This document shows positions 42,950 to 54,679 of a stretch of 64,000 bases of DNA, piece after piece. Each line of letters opens with the position of its first letter. Within the stretch, counting starts at the first letter, position 1. The DNA comes from Globodera rostochiensis. Taxonomy: Eukaryota; Nematoda; Chromadorea; Rhabditida; Heteroderidae. The notes below the pieces were generated by a model. That model had not been told where the DNA came from, did not search any database, and saw only the letters and a program-made list of their open reading frames with translations. Location: NCBI GenBank assembly GCA_018350325.1, contig JAEVLN010000013.1:2046001-2110000 (forward strand). The letters are read 5' to 3'. The translations under genes were made by a program, and so were the position numbers.

Positions 42950-44425
42950 GTCTTCCCTGCCGCCCCCTCCTCGGGAACACATCTTCCTTCCTCCTCCTCC
43001 ATTCAATCCCCTTCCCCTCCTTCCTCCTCCTCCTTCCATCCCCTTCCCCTCCTTCCTCCTCCTCCTTCCACCCCCTTCCCCTCCTCTTCCTCCTCCATTC
43101 AATCCCCTTCCCCTCCTTCCTCCTCCTCCTTCCATCCCCTTCCCCTCCTTCCTCCTCCTCCTTCCACCCCCTTCCCCTCCTCTTCCTCCTCCATTCAATC
43201 CCCTTCCCCTCCTCCTCCTCCTCCTTCCATCCCCTTCCCCTCCTTCCTCCTCCTCCTTCCACCCCCTTCCCTCCTCTTCCTCCTCCATTCAATCCCCTTC
43301 CCCTCCTTCCTCCTCCTCCTTCCATCCCCTCCCCTCCTTCCTCCTCCTCCATTCAATCCCCTTCCCCTCCTTCCTCCTCCTCCTTCCATCCCTTCCCCTC
43401 CTTCCTCCTCCTCCTTCCATCCCCTTCCCCTCCTTCCTCCTCCTCCATCAATCCCCTTCCCCTCCTTCCTCCTCCTCCTTCCATCCCCTTCCCCTCCTTC
43501 CTCCTCCCCTTCCATCCCCTTCCCCTCCTTCCTCCTCCTCCTTCCACCCCCTTCCCCTCCTCTTCCCCTCCATTCAATCCCCTTCCCCTCCTTCCTCCTC
43601 CTCCTTCCATCCCCTTCCCCTCCTTCTCCTCCTCCTTCCACCCCCTTCCCCTCCTCTTCCTCCTCCATTCAATCCCCTTCCCCTCTTCCTCCTCCTCCTT
43701 CCATCCCCTTCCCCTCCTTCCTCCTCCTCCTTCCACCCCCTTCCCTCCTCTTCCTCCTCCATTCAATCCCCTTCCCCTCCTTCCTCCTCCTCCTTCCATC
43801 CCTTCCCCTCCTTCCTCCTCCTCCATTCAATCCCCTTCCCCTCCTTCCTCCTCCTCCTTCCTCCCCTTCCCCTCCTTCCTCCTCCTCCATTCAATCCCCT
43901 TCCCCTCCTTCCTCCTCCTCTTCCATCCCCTTCCCCTCCTTCCTCCTCCTCCATTCAATCCCCTTCCCCTCCTTCCTCCCCTCCTTCCATCCCCTTCCCC
44001 TCCTTCCTCCTCCTCCATTCAATCCCCTTCCCCTCCTTCTCCTCCTCCTTCCATCCCCTTCCCCTCCTTCCTCCTCCTCCTTCCATCCCCTTCCCCTCTT
44101 CCTCCTCCTCCTTCCATCCCCTTCCCCTCCTTCCTCCTCCTCCATTCAATCCCCTTCCCTCCTTCCTCCTCCTCCTTCCACCCCCTTCCCCTCCTCTTCC
44201 TCCTCCATTCAATCCCTCCCCCTCTTTCCTCCTCCTCCTTCCATCCCTTCCCCTCCCTTCCTCCTCCTCCTTCCCCCCCTTCCCCTCCTCTTCTCCTCCA
44301 TTCAATCCCCTTCCCCTCCTTCCTCCTCCTCCTTCCATCCCCTTCCCCTCCTTCCTCCTCCTCCATTCAATCCCCTTCCCCTCCTCTTCCTCCTCCATTC
44401 CATCCCCTTCCCCTCCTCTTCTTCC
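42950..44425. repeat. CT-rich minisatellite, 32/64-bp units
   Basis: About 45 copies of CCTTCCTCCTCCTCCTTCCA or CCTTCCTCCTCCTCCATTCA followed by ATCCCCTTCCCCT. CCATTCAATCC and CCTTCCATCC versions alternate, so a 64-base higher-order unit is visible. It begins about 290 bases after the desaturase stop. All frames are open; the 525-codon Pro/Ser frame is an artefact. The purine-rich strand is GGAGGAGGAAGGAGGGGAAG, a triplex-prone mirror-like tract. Confidence 0.95.
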
Positions 44426-44589
44426 TCCTCTTTCTGCTCTTCGATGGGCTATTTCTTCCTCATTACTCTTGCAGCACGAGCAGATTAGTTTCAGCTTTTC
44501 CCTATTTTGATCAAAAGTTTTCGCGTCAATACAAATTCTAATCAAAGTGTGACATATACACAAAGGACACACTGATTTAGTATAGTAGA

Positions 44590-44698
44590 TAGAGATCGGA
44601 CGGTACGGGAAAGTACCGAGGCTTGTTCGATACTTTTCGGTACTCAGGCATCGGTACTTTCCCGAAAAGTACCGACCGAACCTTCTGGCCGGTCTCTA
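44590..44698. mobile_element. Short foldback with GGTACTTTCC words
   Basis: Left end TAGAGATCGGACGGTACGGG, right end GGCCGGTCTCTA. GGAAAGTACCGA and TCGGTACTTTCCCG pair inside. The TAGAG ends fit the hAT-like set, but the flanks (ATAGTAGA and GTTATCAA) do not match, so mobility is inferred from structure only. GGTACTTTTCGGTTAG near 44858 is a second fragment. Confidence 0.5.
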
Positions 44699-45348
44699 GT
44701 TATCAATCACGATTAATTCATTTATAAATTTTATCTTATAATTTACGAATAAGAATTTTTATATTTTTAATCGTGTTCAATAAATTTCAAACTAATTTTC
44801 AGTTATTTTAATAAATTTACCGAAATTGTGCGTAAATGCATAATCCACAAACGTTTTGGTACTTTTCGGTTAGTATACGACCCCCTCGACAAATTTGCTG
44901 AAAACATCATATACCAATTTTGTCGCAAATATGGCCGGAATTTAGGATTAATTTAAGAATGTATCCCAGAAGTTAAAATCTGATGAAAAGGAAGCAATGT
45001 TTCAACTGTAAGTCACAACTTCAGTTTTTTGTTGAATGTTTTCCCCTTTTTATGAATGAACGGTTAATCAACGAGAAAGAAATAGGCGAGGCGGCGTTCA
45101 GCAAATATATAAAAAGGGTGGCGGAATGGGGCCACCCTCAGATCGTCCCGCCCGACCCAACTCTGGTCACTGCTTTTTTCTTCGTTATTTGGACCCGTTT
45201 TCTCCAATTATTGAATGGAAGCGACCGGCTCAAAGGTGGCTCCGTCTTCGGCATCGACCGGTGAGCTCATTTTGAATTGTGGTCCGCAGAGTTGCGAACT
45301 GGCCCACGTCCAAAAGGAGATGGCGGTTTGTCGTCCCAAAATGAATGA

Positions 45349-46523
45349 ATGATTATTGCCTTGTTCAAGAAATCGGACCTTTCTTCACAAGGCGTGTTCG
45401 TTGCGCATTTCCTGTCCGGCCTCAGCCCCGAAAACGTCCCTCACCAGCCGACCCCCTCCACCTTGCCAGAACTGTCGTCTTCTTTTTTTTCGTCCGGTCC
45501 AAATCTAACACCAACGGCACTCATTCCTCCTACAAAGCATTTCGACCAATTGGAAAAGCAAGAGAACGTCTTAAAATTTAAAATTTATTAATAAACTCAC
45601 TGCTTTGGCTTCAGTCTAACGGTTATCTGATGAACCAATGGAATCGATCATTTGTCCCACCGGAGGTCAACCAGCGATTGCTTTCATCCCCCGAATCGGT
45701 CGAATCTTCTCAAAGTTTTCCGCTCAAAAATGGTAAAAAACAATCTGCCAGACGAAGTTTGAGCTCGGAATTGGAGAGAAGTGCAACAGATGCTGGAGCT
45801 GTGCTGATGGCCGATTGGGAGTTAACTCGACTGACTGTGCGCGAACTTAACCAACGGCTGGTGGTAAGCTGCTGCATAACTTTTGAGCCAAACCAAAGTT
45901 TGAACTTTGCCCATCATAGGGTCAGAACCGGTCGGTGGTGTCGGCATTGAAGCAAAAGCGTCGAACTTTGAAGAACCGCGGCTATGCTCTCAACTGCCGA
46001 ACACGTCGAATGCGTAACCAACAACAATTGGAGGCGGAGAACGTTTACCTGAGACAGTTGGTTGCCAAACAGTCGGCACTTCTTGCAAAGTACGAACAAA
46101 AGTTGGTGGGACGAGAGACTGGGAAGGCCGATAATGATAATGTGGAGGGAGGCTCGAGTGAGAAGTGGCCGGAAGAAGGTGGATTTGTCTGTTAGCGTCC
46201 GGGCCCATGTCAAATAGCCTTTAGAAGGCGTGTCACCCCGGCAGAACAACAACGCGTCGTCGCCAGTGGATGGAGCAGGGACTTCGGTAAAATCGTTGAC
46301 CAATTCTTCGTCTGCCCAAATGCCCACCGCCCACTTTCGTCAGTACAATGGCACTGTCAACAGCTCCAGTCCCCAACAGCAGGAACTGTTTTATCCGATT
46401 GTGTACCAGCAGCAACAACAATTTCCAACAACAGAACTTCAATTCCCCTATTACCCCGTATTCAGAGGGAATGGTGCGCAAGAGGCGGCTGCACAATTTC
46501 AGAATTGGAACCAATTTCAATGA
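45349..46523 (+). CDS. Maf-type bZIP transcription factor
   Basis: A nuclear DNA-binding protein expected to dimerise and bind Maf recognition elements. Exons 45349-45567 (Pro/Ser-rich, FLSGLSPENVPHQPTPSTLP), 45615-45863, 45920-46178 and 46225-46523 join in phase to 341 residues. The extended homology region (WELTRLTVRELNQRLV) and the basic region (LKQKRRTLKNRGYALNCRTR) are diagnostic of Maf: the NRGYAxxCR block is intact. Leucines of the zipper follow (LEAENVYLRQLVAKQSALL). Unusually, a Gln/Asn-rich tail (YQQQQQFPTTELQFPYYP) continues after the zipper, where most large Mafs end. The start is not certain; another ATG-led frame at 45215 could supply an upstream exon. A minisatellite begins 250 bases after the stop. 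Confidence 0.93.
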
Positions 46524-46774
46524 TGAATTAATTCGACCAGTCAAAACAGAGTGCCCTTCAAAAGTGCGATTTAAATTATTTCTGCGATCTTACATTGTGA
46601 TTTTTCACACTGTTAAAGCGTTTTTCTATCTGGAATTTTGCTCAAAAAACAATGTGCGGAGTTTTGGGTGGTACCAGCTGGTACGAGCTGGGCTGGAAGA
46701 AGGCACGAATTGTGGGTCATTAGGAGAAATGATGATAAGGACGGGGAGGGGGTCGGGGAGTGGAAGAGGAGACG

Positions 46775-48455
46775 GGGGGAACGAATCGGGGGTAAAGGGA
46801 ACGAATCGGGGGTAAAGGGAACGAATCGGGGGTAAAGGGAACGAATCGGGGGTAAAGGGAACGAATCGGGGGTAAAGGGAACGAATCGGGGGTAAAGGGA
46901 ACGAATCGGGGGGAAAGGGAACGAATCGGGGGTAAAGGGAACGAATCGGGGGTAAAGGGAACGAATCGGGGGAAAGGGAACGAATCGGGGGTAAAGGGAA
47001 CGAATCGGGGGTAAAGGGAACGAATCGGGGGAAAGGGAACGAATCGGGGGTAAAGGGAACGAATCGGGGGTAAAGGGAACGAATCGGGGGAAAGGGAGAC
47101 GAATCGGGGGGTAAAGGGAACTGAATCGGGGGTAAAGGGAACGAATCGGGGTAAAGGGAACGAATCGGGGGTAAAGGGAACGAATCGGGGGGTAAGTAAC
47201 GAATCGTGGTAAAGGGAACGAATCGGGGGTAAAGGGAAGTGAATCGGGGGTAAGAGTGAAGCGAATCGGTAAAGGGAAAGGAATCGGGGGTAAAGGGAAT
47301 GAAATCGGGGGTAAAGGGACGAATCGGGGGTAAAGGGAAACGAATCGGGGTAAAGGTAACGACTCCGGGGTAAAGGTAACGAATCGGGGGGTAAAGGGAA
47401 CGAATCGGGTGGTAAAGGGAACGAATCGGTGGTAAAGGGAACGATCGTGGGGTAAAGGGGAAACGAATCGGGGGTAAATGAGGAACAGAATCGGTGGGTA
47501 AAGGGAACGAATCGGGGGTAAAGGGAAACGAATCCGGGGGGAAAGGGAACGAATCGGGGGTAAGGAGACGAATTCGGGGGTAAAGGGAACGAATCGGGGT
47601 AAAGGGAACGAATCGGGGGTAAGGGAACGAATCGGGGGTAAAGGGAACGAATCGGGGGTACAAGGGAACGAATCGGGGGTAAGGGAACGAATCGGGGGGT
47701 AAAGGGAACGAATCGGGGGTAAAGGGAACGAATCGGGGGAAAGGGAACGAATCGGGGGTAAAGGGAACGAATCGGGGGTAAAGGGAACGAATCGGGGGAA
47801 GGGAACGAATCGGGGGTAAAGGGAACGAATCGGGGGTAAAGGGAACGAATCGGGGGTAAGGGAACGAATCGGGGGTAAAGGGAACGAATCGGGGGTAAAG
47901 GGAAACGAATCGGGGGAAAGGGAACGAATCGGGGGTAAAGGGAACGAATCGGGGGTAAAGGGAACGAATCGGGGGTAAAGGGAACGAATCGGGGGTAAAG
48001 GGAACGAATCGGGGGTAGGTAGAATCGGGGAATGATCGGGGGTTAAGGGAACGAATCGGGGGTAAGGGAACGAATCGGGGGGGTAACGGGAACAATCGGG
48101 GGTAAAGGGAACGGATCGGGGGTAAAGGGAACGAATCGGGGGTAAAGGGAACAATCGGGGGGAAAGGGAACGAATCGGGGGTAAAGGGAACGAATCGGGG
48201 GTAAAGGGAATAATCGGGGTAAAGGGAACGAATCGGGGGTAAAGGGAACGAATCGGGGGTAAAGGGAACGAATCGGGGGGAAAGGGAACGAATCGGGGGT
48301 AAAGGGAACGAATCGGGGGTAAAGGGAACGAATCGGGGGTAAAGGGAATGAATCGGGGGTTAAGAGAACGAATCGGGGGTAAAGGGAACGAATCGGGGGT
48401 AAAGGGAACGAATCGGGGGTAAAGGGAACGAATCGGGGGTAAAGGGAACGAATCT
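46775..48455. repeat. 20-bp minisatellite 3' of the Maf gene
   Basis: About 83 copies of GGGGGTAAAGGGAACGAATC. The outer parts are nearly perfect, whereas 47095-47580 is full of one-base insertions, deletions and substitutions. That pattern could be older central copies or sequencing error. The 513- and 489-codon minus-strand frames are artefacts of the 20-base unit. It may lie in the 3' UTR or just downstream of the Maf gene. Confidence 0.95.
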
Positions 48456-48459
48456 TACC

Positions 48460-50142
48460 CGCTACTCCCCCCCCGCACCCGCCCCTCTTTTCGTGCATTT
48501 GTGAGTGGATCAGAAAGTGTTGGTTAATGGGTGTGGTTGTTGAGCGGATGAAGCCGTCCATCCGTTCCTCACTTCCTCCACCAACCCGCAGTCCGGCGGT
48601 TCCTCGCACTTCTGCGCAGATGGCTATCTCCCTCAGCTCCCCCCCCCCCCCCCGCCTCACCGGCACTCGCCACCCATCGACGGTCGCGCAATCCTCCGCC
48701 CATTTACACTCCCTCCATTCCGATAGGAATCGATCCGCTTCTGGTGGAAAGAGCTGCACCATCCCTCACTGCACGGCAACAACACAATTGGATCATTTGA
48801 GAATTGATGTGCATCGAGACGCTGGACAGCTTATTTACTTTCGTAGATTTTTATGAGTTTGATTGTGTGAGACAATAGGTCGATTGATCGGGCAGATAGC
48901 GCCACTCCAAGCATTCTTAGATTTTACTTTTTTCACATCATTTGGCCAAATACTGATCACTGACAGCCATTATTAATGTTCCCTTCTCTGTAACTATTCT
49001 TTAAATGAAACAGCATTATCCTCCGACTGTACAAGCCACGGAAACCTATAATTTGTGATGTGCTGTGCACCTCGCCTCCCCCCAATCCTTCCATTCCATT
49101 GCATTCCTTCACCATTCATTCCCCCCCTCCCCCCCCCGTCCTTCCACATCCATCTTCACTATTAAGCTCTTCTCTCTTCTTTCCCCCTGCCCTTTCTTCA
49201 TCCACCACCATCCATTTTTCGTTTTCTTTAACGCAGTTTTCTTTTCGACGTTGTAAAGTTCGTAGGGACGGATACCTTATAAAAAATCATAATTATAATA
49301 AGTACACAATAAATAAATTTGATATACTTTCTTACAACGTTGCGTATCGAATTTGCTTTTCATTTTTATTATTTTTGCACAAAAATTCAAAATCGAATCT
49401 GGTGAATTGGGGGCGTTAATGAAATATTGTGATTAATTTACCTACATTCGACCATCGTTCAGCGCAAGAGGGGAAGGGAGGGGAGGGGAAAATAAACGGA
49501 GAGATTTCTTTCTAAAGAAAACATTACACCACGTAACGGTCGCGGTTATATTACTTCGATTTCTCTTTGTTCGTTTGGAATAGGTTCCATTTGGAAATAA
49601 AAATCGCTTAGGCAGTCATTCCCCCGCCTCCGCCCGTCATCCGTTTAAGCAAAGGTGATCGTGATCACTTTCAGCCGGATCAAATGAAGTATTATGGATT
49701 CGGATCTGTCTAAGAAAGGGGGGGGGGGCATCCACTCGATTCGACCCACAATTACCATTCTCACAATCATCGTCTTCCCCCTCATTTTTGATGGCCCTCC
49801 AACATGACCTTAACCCGTATTTTCCATGCACTCCGCTCCTTAATTCCATATCGCGCATCGATAAATTTGCTCCGATAAACATGAATCAAAACAACTCTTC
49901 GTCCGTCCGCTTTGAATGACCTTTGGTTCCGTCTCACCACTTGCGCTGCAGTGAATCACCCCTCCGAGACGATCAGAAACCATTCATTCATATTCATTCA
50001 TTTTCGTTCGTTCATTCATTCGTTTCCCATTGCTCCCCACCCTCCTCTTATGTTCTTCTCCCACTAATTTTCTTAGTTCCAGTTGTCCACTGGCTCTCTA
50101 ATTTCATCCAATTAGCTTTCTTCCTTAGATTTTTACACTAAT
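48460..50142. other. Gene-free spacer
   Basis: No supported gene. A minus-strand frame at 48450-48762 (up to 100 complex codons) merges with the minisatellite and has no recognisable domain. C-runs lie near 48640 and 49125, and GAGGGGAAGGGAGGGGAGGG near 49470. The CRAL-TRIO promoter presumably lies at its right end. Confidence 0.4.
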
Positions 50143-52217
50143 ATGCCCAAAAGCAAAATCCAATCGGCAAGTATTCTGGCAGAACAGCAAAAGAGTGGCT
50201 TCCCCTGTCAACCGCCAAACCTCGACGAGCTGGAAGACATTTCCACTTCATCCCAACAGAATTGGTGTCGTCCAATAAGCGAGTCTGAACTAAGTCAGAT
50301 CAACGACTTGCGTCAGATTTTGGAGCCAAAACTAACGACGCAAGAAGTGGACAAAACTTACCTTCTCAGGTGGCTGAGGTCAAAAGATGGAAAGTTTGAC
50401 GAGGCGGCCGATGTGAGGAGATTTTGGCATAAACGTTGCTTTGATAACATTTTCCCCAGGGCATCCGAAAGGATTTGGTCTTCCGTAAGGCATGGGGGCT
50501 GGACAAAATAGAGAATTGGAATGCGCCCGAGGTAATTGAATGTGTGTGGCTTATTTGATTAACGAACGCTCAACCCCACCACCAGATTCTGGAGAAGTAC
50601 TGTGGCTACGGATTCCTTTCCGACCACGATGGTAATCCCATTCTGATGTCTTTGCTCGGAAACATGGACGTCGAAGGTAACAATAAATCTGAAGCATAAA
50701 GCACCTTCGTCTGTAAAACTCCAAATCGTTATTTTTATTATTACTGAATCGTGTGCTGAGGGAGCGGGTCGAACAGCCGAATTTTAACTTTTCGCCCTGG
50801 GGGAAGGCTGGGCGAGGCTTGGCTCACTACCCAAAACAAAGCTTTTATCGAAGATCAAAATACCCGAAGTTTTCCGAAGAAGCGATTAAAAACAGAATGG
50901 ATACGGAATCCGGTCCCTCCAAAAGTTTCGAATTTAGCCTTGTTCAGGGATGTTGCGGTCGGTCCAGTCCAAAGATTACATAAAATTTTCGCTGGCCGCA
51001 ATTGAGAAAGGCATTGCTCTGTGTAGGGAGCGTGCCATTCAGGTAAATCCGGAAGCCTGGCTTGCTGAATAAGGGGGGGTTCTGCTTTCAGACCGGTCGG
51101 CCCTTCGAACAAATGATGCTCGTGTTCGACTTGGACCACATTTCCTCAGCCCATTACTCCTCCAAGCAGTTCGCCTCTTCATTCACTACTCTCGTCCTAC
51201 TCTTCCAGGAACATTACCCACTCGTGCTTCGAAAAATCCTCGTCATACGTGCGCCGGAAATGGTCAACTTGCCTATCAGTCGTTTATTATCTTCGACTCA
51301 CTTTCAGGGCAGAATTGCGTTCAATTCGATGACGCCTTTTCTGTCAGAATCCATCCAATCAATGATAGAAATGCCCTCGGAAGAGGGATGGCAGTCCGCT
51401 CTCAGCAATTATGTGGTGAGTCTTCGGGAATTTGAATCATATTCACTTGCTGTTGATCAGAATTTGGACGCCTGGCCAGTTCATTGGGGCGGTCGGATGT
51501 TGGACTCGAACGGAGACCCGAAGTGAGTCGGACAATACACGTATTTTCTGTACACCCAACTGATTGCAACAAATAAAGGTGTCCTTCAAAAATTCGCTAT
51601 GGCCTCGGCCCCGTCCCCGACTCATATTTTGTTGACCAATCCCGGGCGATGCCAGACTACGATCAGTTGACAACAGTGTACGCGGGCGACAAGCATTTGA
51701 TTGAGCTAAAAGTGAAGGCGAACACGCGTATCGGGTCAGCTGAGCGCCATTCAACAACCTTCCCTTTTCCTTCAGCTGGCAGTATCTTACGGAGGAGGAG
51801 GACATCGGTTTCGCTGTGTACTTCGACTCTTCCGGCAACGCCAACAACCTAACCGAGATGGACTGCGTGTTCCCGTGAGTATTCTCATTCGACCTTCGCC
51901 CACTGTTCCACCCGCTCCCATTGTCCACTAACTACTTTCAGTTACATTCGCTTGGAGTGCTCTCAAGTGCCCATCTCCGGCTCTCTCCTCACTGAACAGC
52001 CCGGCCGCTGTAAGTGGCAAAAAGGGGGGCGAATTCCTAAGTTTGGTGGGGGAGGTAGTAATAGGCTGGCTCTCGGGTCCGGGAGCCGAAACGTTTAATA
52101 GTCGAGAATCCTCTCATCAACGTCCTTTAAGACATAATCGAATTCGATAATTACTACTCGTGGTTCTCTGCTAAACAACTTCGGTACAACATTGAAATCG
52201 ATGACAGGGGAGTCTGA
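50143..52217 (+). CDS. CRAL-TRIO and GOLD domain protein (SEC14-like)
   Basis: A lipid-binding protein of the SEC14-like 2/3 type, thought to carry phospholipids or tocopherol-like ligands between membranes. Ten exons: 50143-50412, 50460-50531, 50586-50676, 50948-51042, 51092-51415, 51461-51522, 51579-51734, 51776-51874, 51942-52009, 52132-52217; all phases agree, giving 440 residues. The CRAL-TRIO N-terminal helix bundle is at residues 60-100 (KTYLLRWLRSKDGKFDEA), the lipid pocket at about 110-285 (MMLVFDLDHISSAHYSS; HYPLVLRKILVIRAPEM; MTPFLSE), and a C-terminal GOLD beta-sandwich at about 300-440 (GWQYLTEEEDIGFAVYFD, then IIEFDNYYSWFSAKQLRY). No signal peptide or membrane span. It looks intact. 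Confidence 0.95.
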
Positions 52218-52332
52218 TGACTATGGACGTCAAATGAATGCTCGAAAATAATTATCCTATTGCTGCTAAAATGTGAAGCATAAGTAAATCCCTCATTTCT
52301 TCTCTAATATTCATTTCCTAAGTATTTTTCAG

Positions 52333-52338
52333 AATAAA
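52333..52338 (+). promoter_or_regulatory. Likely polyadenylation signal of the CRAL-TRIO gene
   Basis: AATAAA 116 bases after the stop codon, in AT-rich DNA and before the end of the convergent COX6C gene. Confidence 0.55.
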
Positions 52339-52533
52339 CTTATTTAATATTTGCAGCTGGGCATTCTCCGTTTTCAAAAACGAAATTGAACATTTTCCCT
52401 AGACAAGTTTGAATAGTGACAAGACTTACCTTGTCTACCTAAATTTCACGAAACATACCAGCGAACTTTAATCACCTATATCGAATTACATAAACCTAAC
52501 GTCAACAATCGATCACTTTCGCTTCACTTCTTT

Positions 52534-54515
52534 CTAACGGGTCAAAAAACGCTCCAACGCATTTGAGTGGGCGAACTCGCGCTTCTTCGTCTCGGGCACA
52601 ACATCGTCCAACGGAATGGTGTAGTCGCGGTCGGCAACCGTCAAACCCTTAATGTTTCTATTCAATTAGAAATGGCAAGCGCTTGGATTATTACTAAGTC
52701 GTTGCATAAACCTTTTGGTTTGGCTATGTTAAAAGTGTCTTTAAAACGATTGAGAAATTTTTGAATTTTTTTATACAATACTCCTATCTGAGTGGAGTAT
52801 TTTGATAGGTAAACTGTCAGGATGGCCATGTAAACCCCAAAGAGCAGGATTAGCAATTTGGAATGGAGATAGCTGGGTGTAAATGTGTAGACAAGCTAAT
52901 CTGCATAGAATCATAATCATGGAGTTGACGGATCCGGAGGTTTTTTGTGTTCGATGCAGAATTAGCTTGGAACTTTTTCATGCAACGACCTCGTAGCGAA
53001 TGGGTGAGGGTGAAAGACAATAAAATTTTCCCCAGCGAATCCGAGGCAAAATTAGACCATTATCAATGGAATTTCTTAATTGACAGATCCGCATAAATAA
53101 TATTATCAGTTGAGACGAGGGGGGGGGAATTCCCCCCCCCCCAAAATGAAATTTGAGAATAAACAAGAGGGGGGACCCTTTTGTTTTGCACTTTTACAAT
53201 TTTTTGACCAATTTTTTTTAAATATTAACAAATTGGCATCAAAAATCAAAAATTTTTTTTTTGCTTTTTTGAAAATTCCTTAAAATAAAATACCTTATCG
53301 CTCAGATGGTAAAGCCATTTGAGCGCCGCGCTCAGATGGTTCAAATTCCTCCTCCCAAAAAAATTTTCTGGCTACGGCCCTGGGCGGGACCAAGAGCGTA
53401 GCCAGGGGGAAAATTTTTTTGAGAAAAAAACCAAAGGGGGGACTACACGGCTATTAAACGGTGTCATCACGGTCTGAGTTTTTTTCCCCTATTATCTCCA
53501 AAAATATAATCAAAACCACACTTCGGCAATCCTAAAGAATGGGGATCCCTACTTCATACTTTGTTATTTGAGCTAAAAATTTATGTCCGGGGGTTTTTGG
53601 GGGGTGCTGATCACGAATCTGACCTTAGATTGTGTCAAATCTTTGATTTTGTCTAAGATTTTTCATCATATATTTGATTTTGGTAATAGACTTTATTCTC
53701 AAAAAAAAACTATTTTTTTGCAAAAACAAACAATCAAACGAATTAATTTCGCTTTTTAGATCTCAGATTCAAATTCTACGCATCAGAAAACCCCGGAAAC
53801 GACCTTTTTCAATATTTTTGTAAAATTTAGAAAATCGATTTTTTGAAAAATTCGAATTCGGGTCCGGGGTTTCGAAACCGGGCGAAATGGAGGTCAGATT
53901 CGGATTCTACGTCTCAGAACAACCCTAAAAACTATTGTCTAACGACTGTATAAAATGTTTTTATTTTTTGAAAAAAAAATTAGGGATCCCCATTCTTTAG
54001 GATTGCCCACACTTCGATGACATCGCATAGTGTTTTTTAATCAAATAATATAGTTCACACGATTCGAATCAGCTCGGTTAGGGGATCGTTTGGTAATATA
54101 TTATGCGGATCTGAGTTGTCAAATCATGTCGCGATTATTGTAACAAAAACATATTTTACAAAAAGACAATCCCTAAGAATTTCAACGACCCAACCTTCTC
54201 TTCGAAGCGCTTGGCCAGCTCAGAAGGACAAGTGTGCATGTATTTGATCGGATAGTCGCAGATCTCACGCATTCGCTGGTAAGGGTCGTAGTTCCTCAAA
54301 ACCAAATTTCGCCATTATCCTCCCAAATACCAAACCCACTTCCCAAATTCCATGTAAGCCTTGCGGCGAACTTCAACGTAAAAGAAGTAATACGAAAATG
54401 CAATAACAGCGCTGACTCCCATCGCACTGAAAATGAAAGCCTTAGCTCTGACGTGCCCCATATAACGCATCATATGCTCCGGCGGACGCGGGAGCTTCAC
54501 AGTAGATGCGGACAT
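52534..54515 (-). CDS. Cytochrome c oxidase subunit 6C
   Basis: A nuclear-encoded single-span subunit of mitochondrial complex IV in the inner membrane. Exons on the minus strand 54340-54515, 54190-54294 and 52534-52657 join in phase to 134 residues. Exon 1 has MRYMGHVRAKAFIFSAMGV and the membrane span VSAVIAFSYYFFYVEV followed by RRKAYMEFGK, the conserved COX6C matrix-side signature; exon 2 begins NYDPYQRMREIC. The C-terminal 40 residues (TVADRDYTIPLDDVVPE) extend beyond the mammalian protein (75 residues); nematode homologues are, as far as I recall, also longer. Intron 2 is 1532 bases, swollen by a TIR element (53525-54007) and other repeats. The start at 54515 leaves only a short N-terminus, as in the family. 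Confidence 0.88.
53288..53355 (+). other. tRNA-like sequence (SINE head or tRNA relic)
   Basis: TATCGCTCAGATGGTAAAGC resembles a tRNA A box and D-arm, and GGTTCAAATTCC a B box and T-arm at the right distance (about 40 bases). Between them, ATTTGAGCG and CGCTCAGAT form a stem longer than an anticodon stem with a 3-base loop. No acceptor stem pairs, so it is not a working tRNA. It could be the pol III promoter of a SINE. It lies in COX6C intron 2. Confidence 0.35.
53360..53450. mobile_element. Two abutting CTGGCTACG-type transposon ends
   Basis: CTGGCTACGGCCCTGGGC on one side and GAGCGTAGCCAGGGGGAAAA on the other are inverted versions of a CAGGGCCGTAGCCAG-like terminus, each followed by AAAATTTTTTT. 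Only the ends facing each other are seen here. They look like relics of elements in COX6C intron 2. Confidence 0.4.
53525..54007. mobile_element. TIR element in COX6C intron, perfect 8-bp duplication
   Basis: Ends GGCAATCCTAAAGAATGGGG and CCCCATTCTTTAGGATTGCC are perfect inverted repeats, extended by ATCCCTA and TAGGGAT. Identical flanks CACACTTC at 53517-53524 and 54008-54015. It contains two copies of the dispersed TCAGATTC(G)GATTCTACG motif. No coding capacity. The perfect ends and duplication point to recent insertion. Confidence 0.88.
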
Positions 54516-54679
54516 ATCGACGCTTTTCTTATAAATCTGCAAAGTAGAAGTATGAAGATTTTGAAAATGCCAACAGGGGAAAAGCGACAAATAATATCAA
54601 TTGCAATACCAAATTTGAGCAAGTTACACTGGGACTCAGTCGCTGGTCCAGATGGCTTCTGGATCGCCTTGCCTAACCC

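Noticed and set aside
42836..44572. A 525-codon Pro/Ser frame and Glu/Gly frames
   Set aside because: Products of the CT-rich minisatellite; both strands and several frames are open and nothing resembles a protein family.
46613..48762. Minus-strand frames of 489, 513 and 239 codons (PRFVPFTPDSFPL type)
   Set aside because: Translations of the 20-bp repeat; they change frame at each indel.
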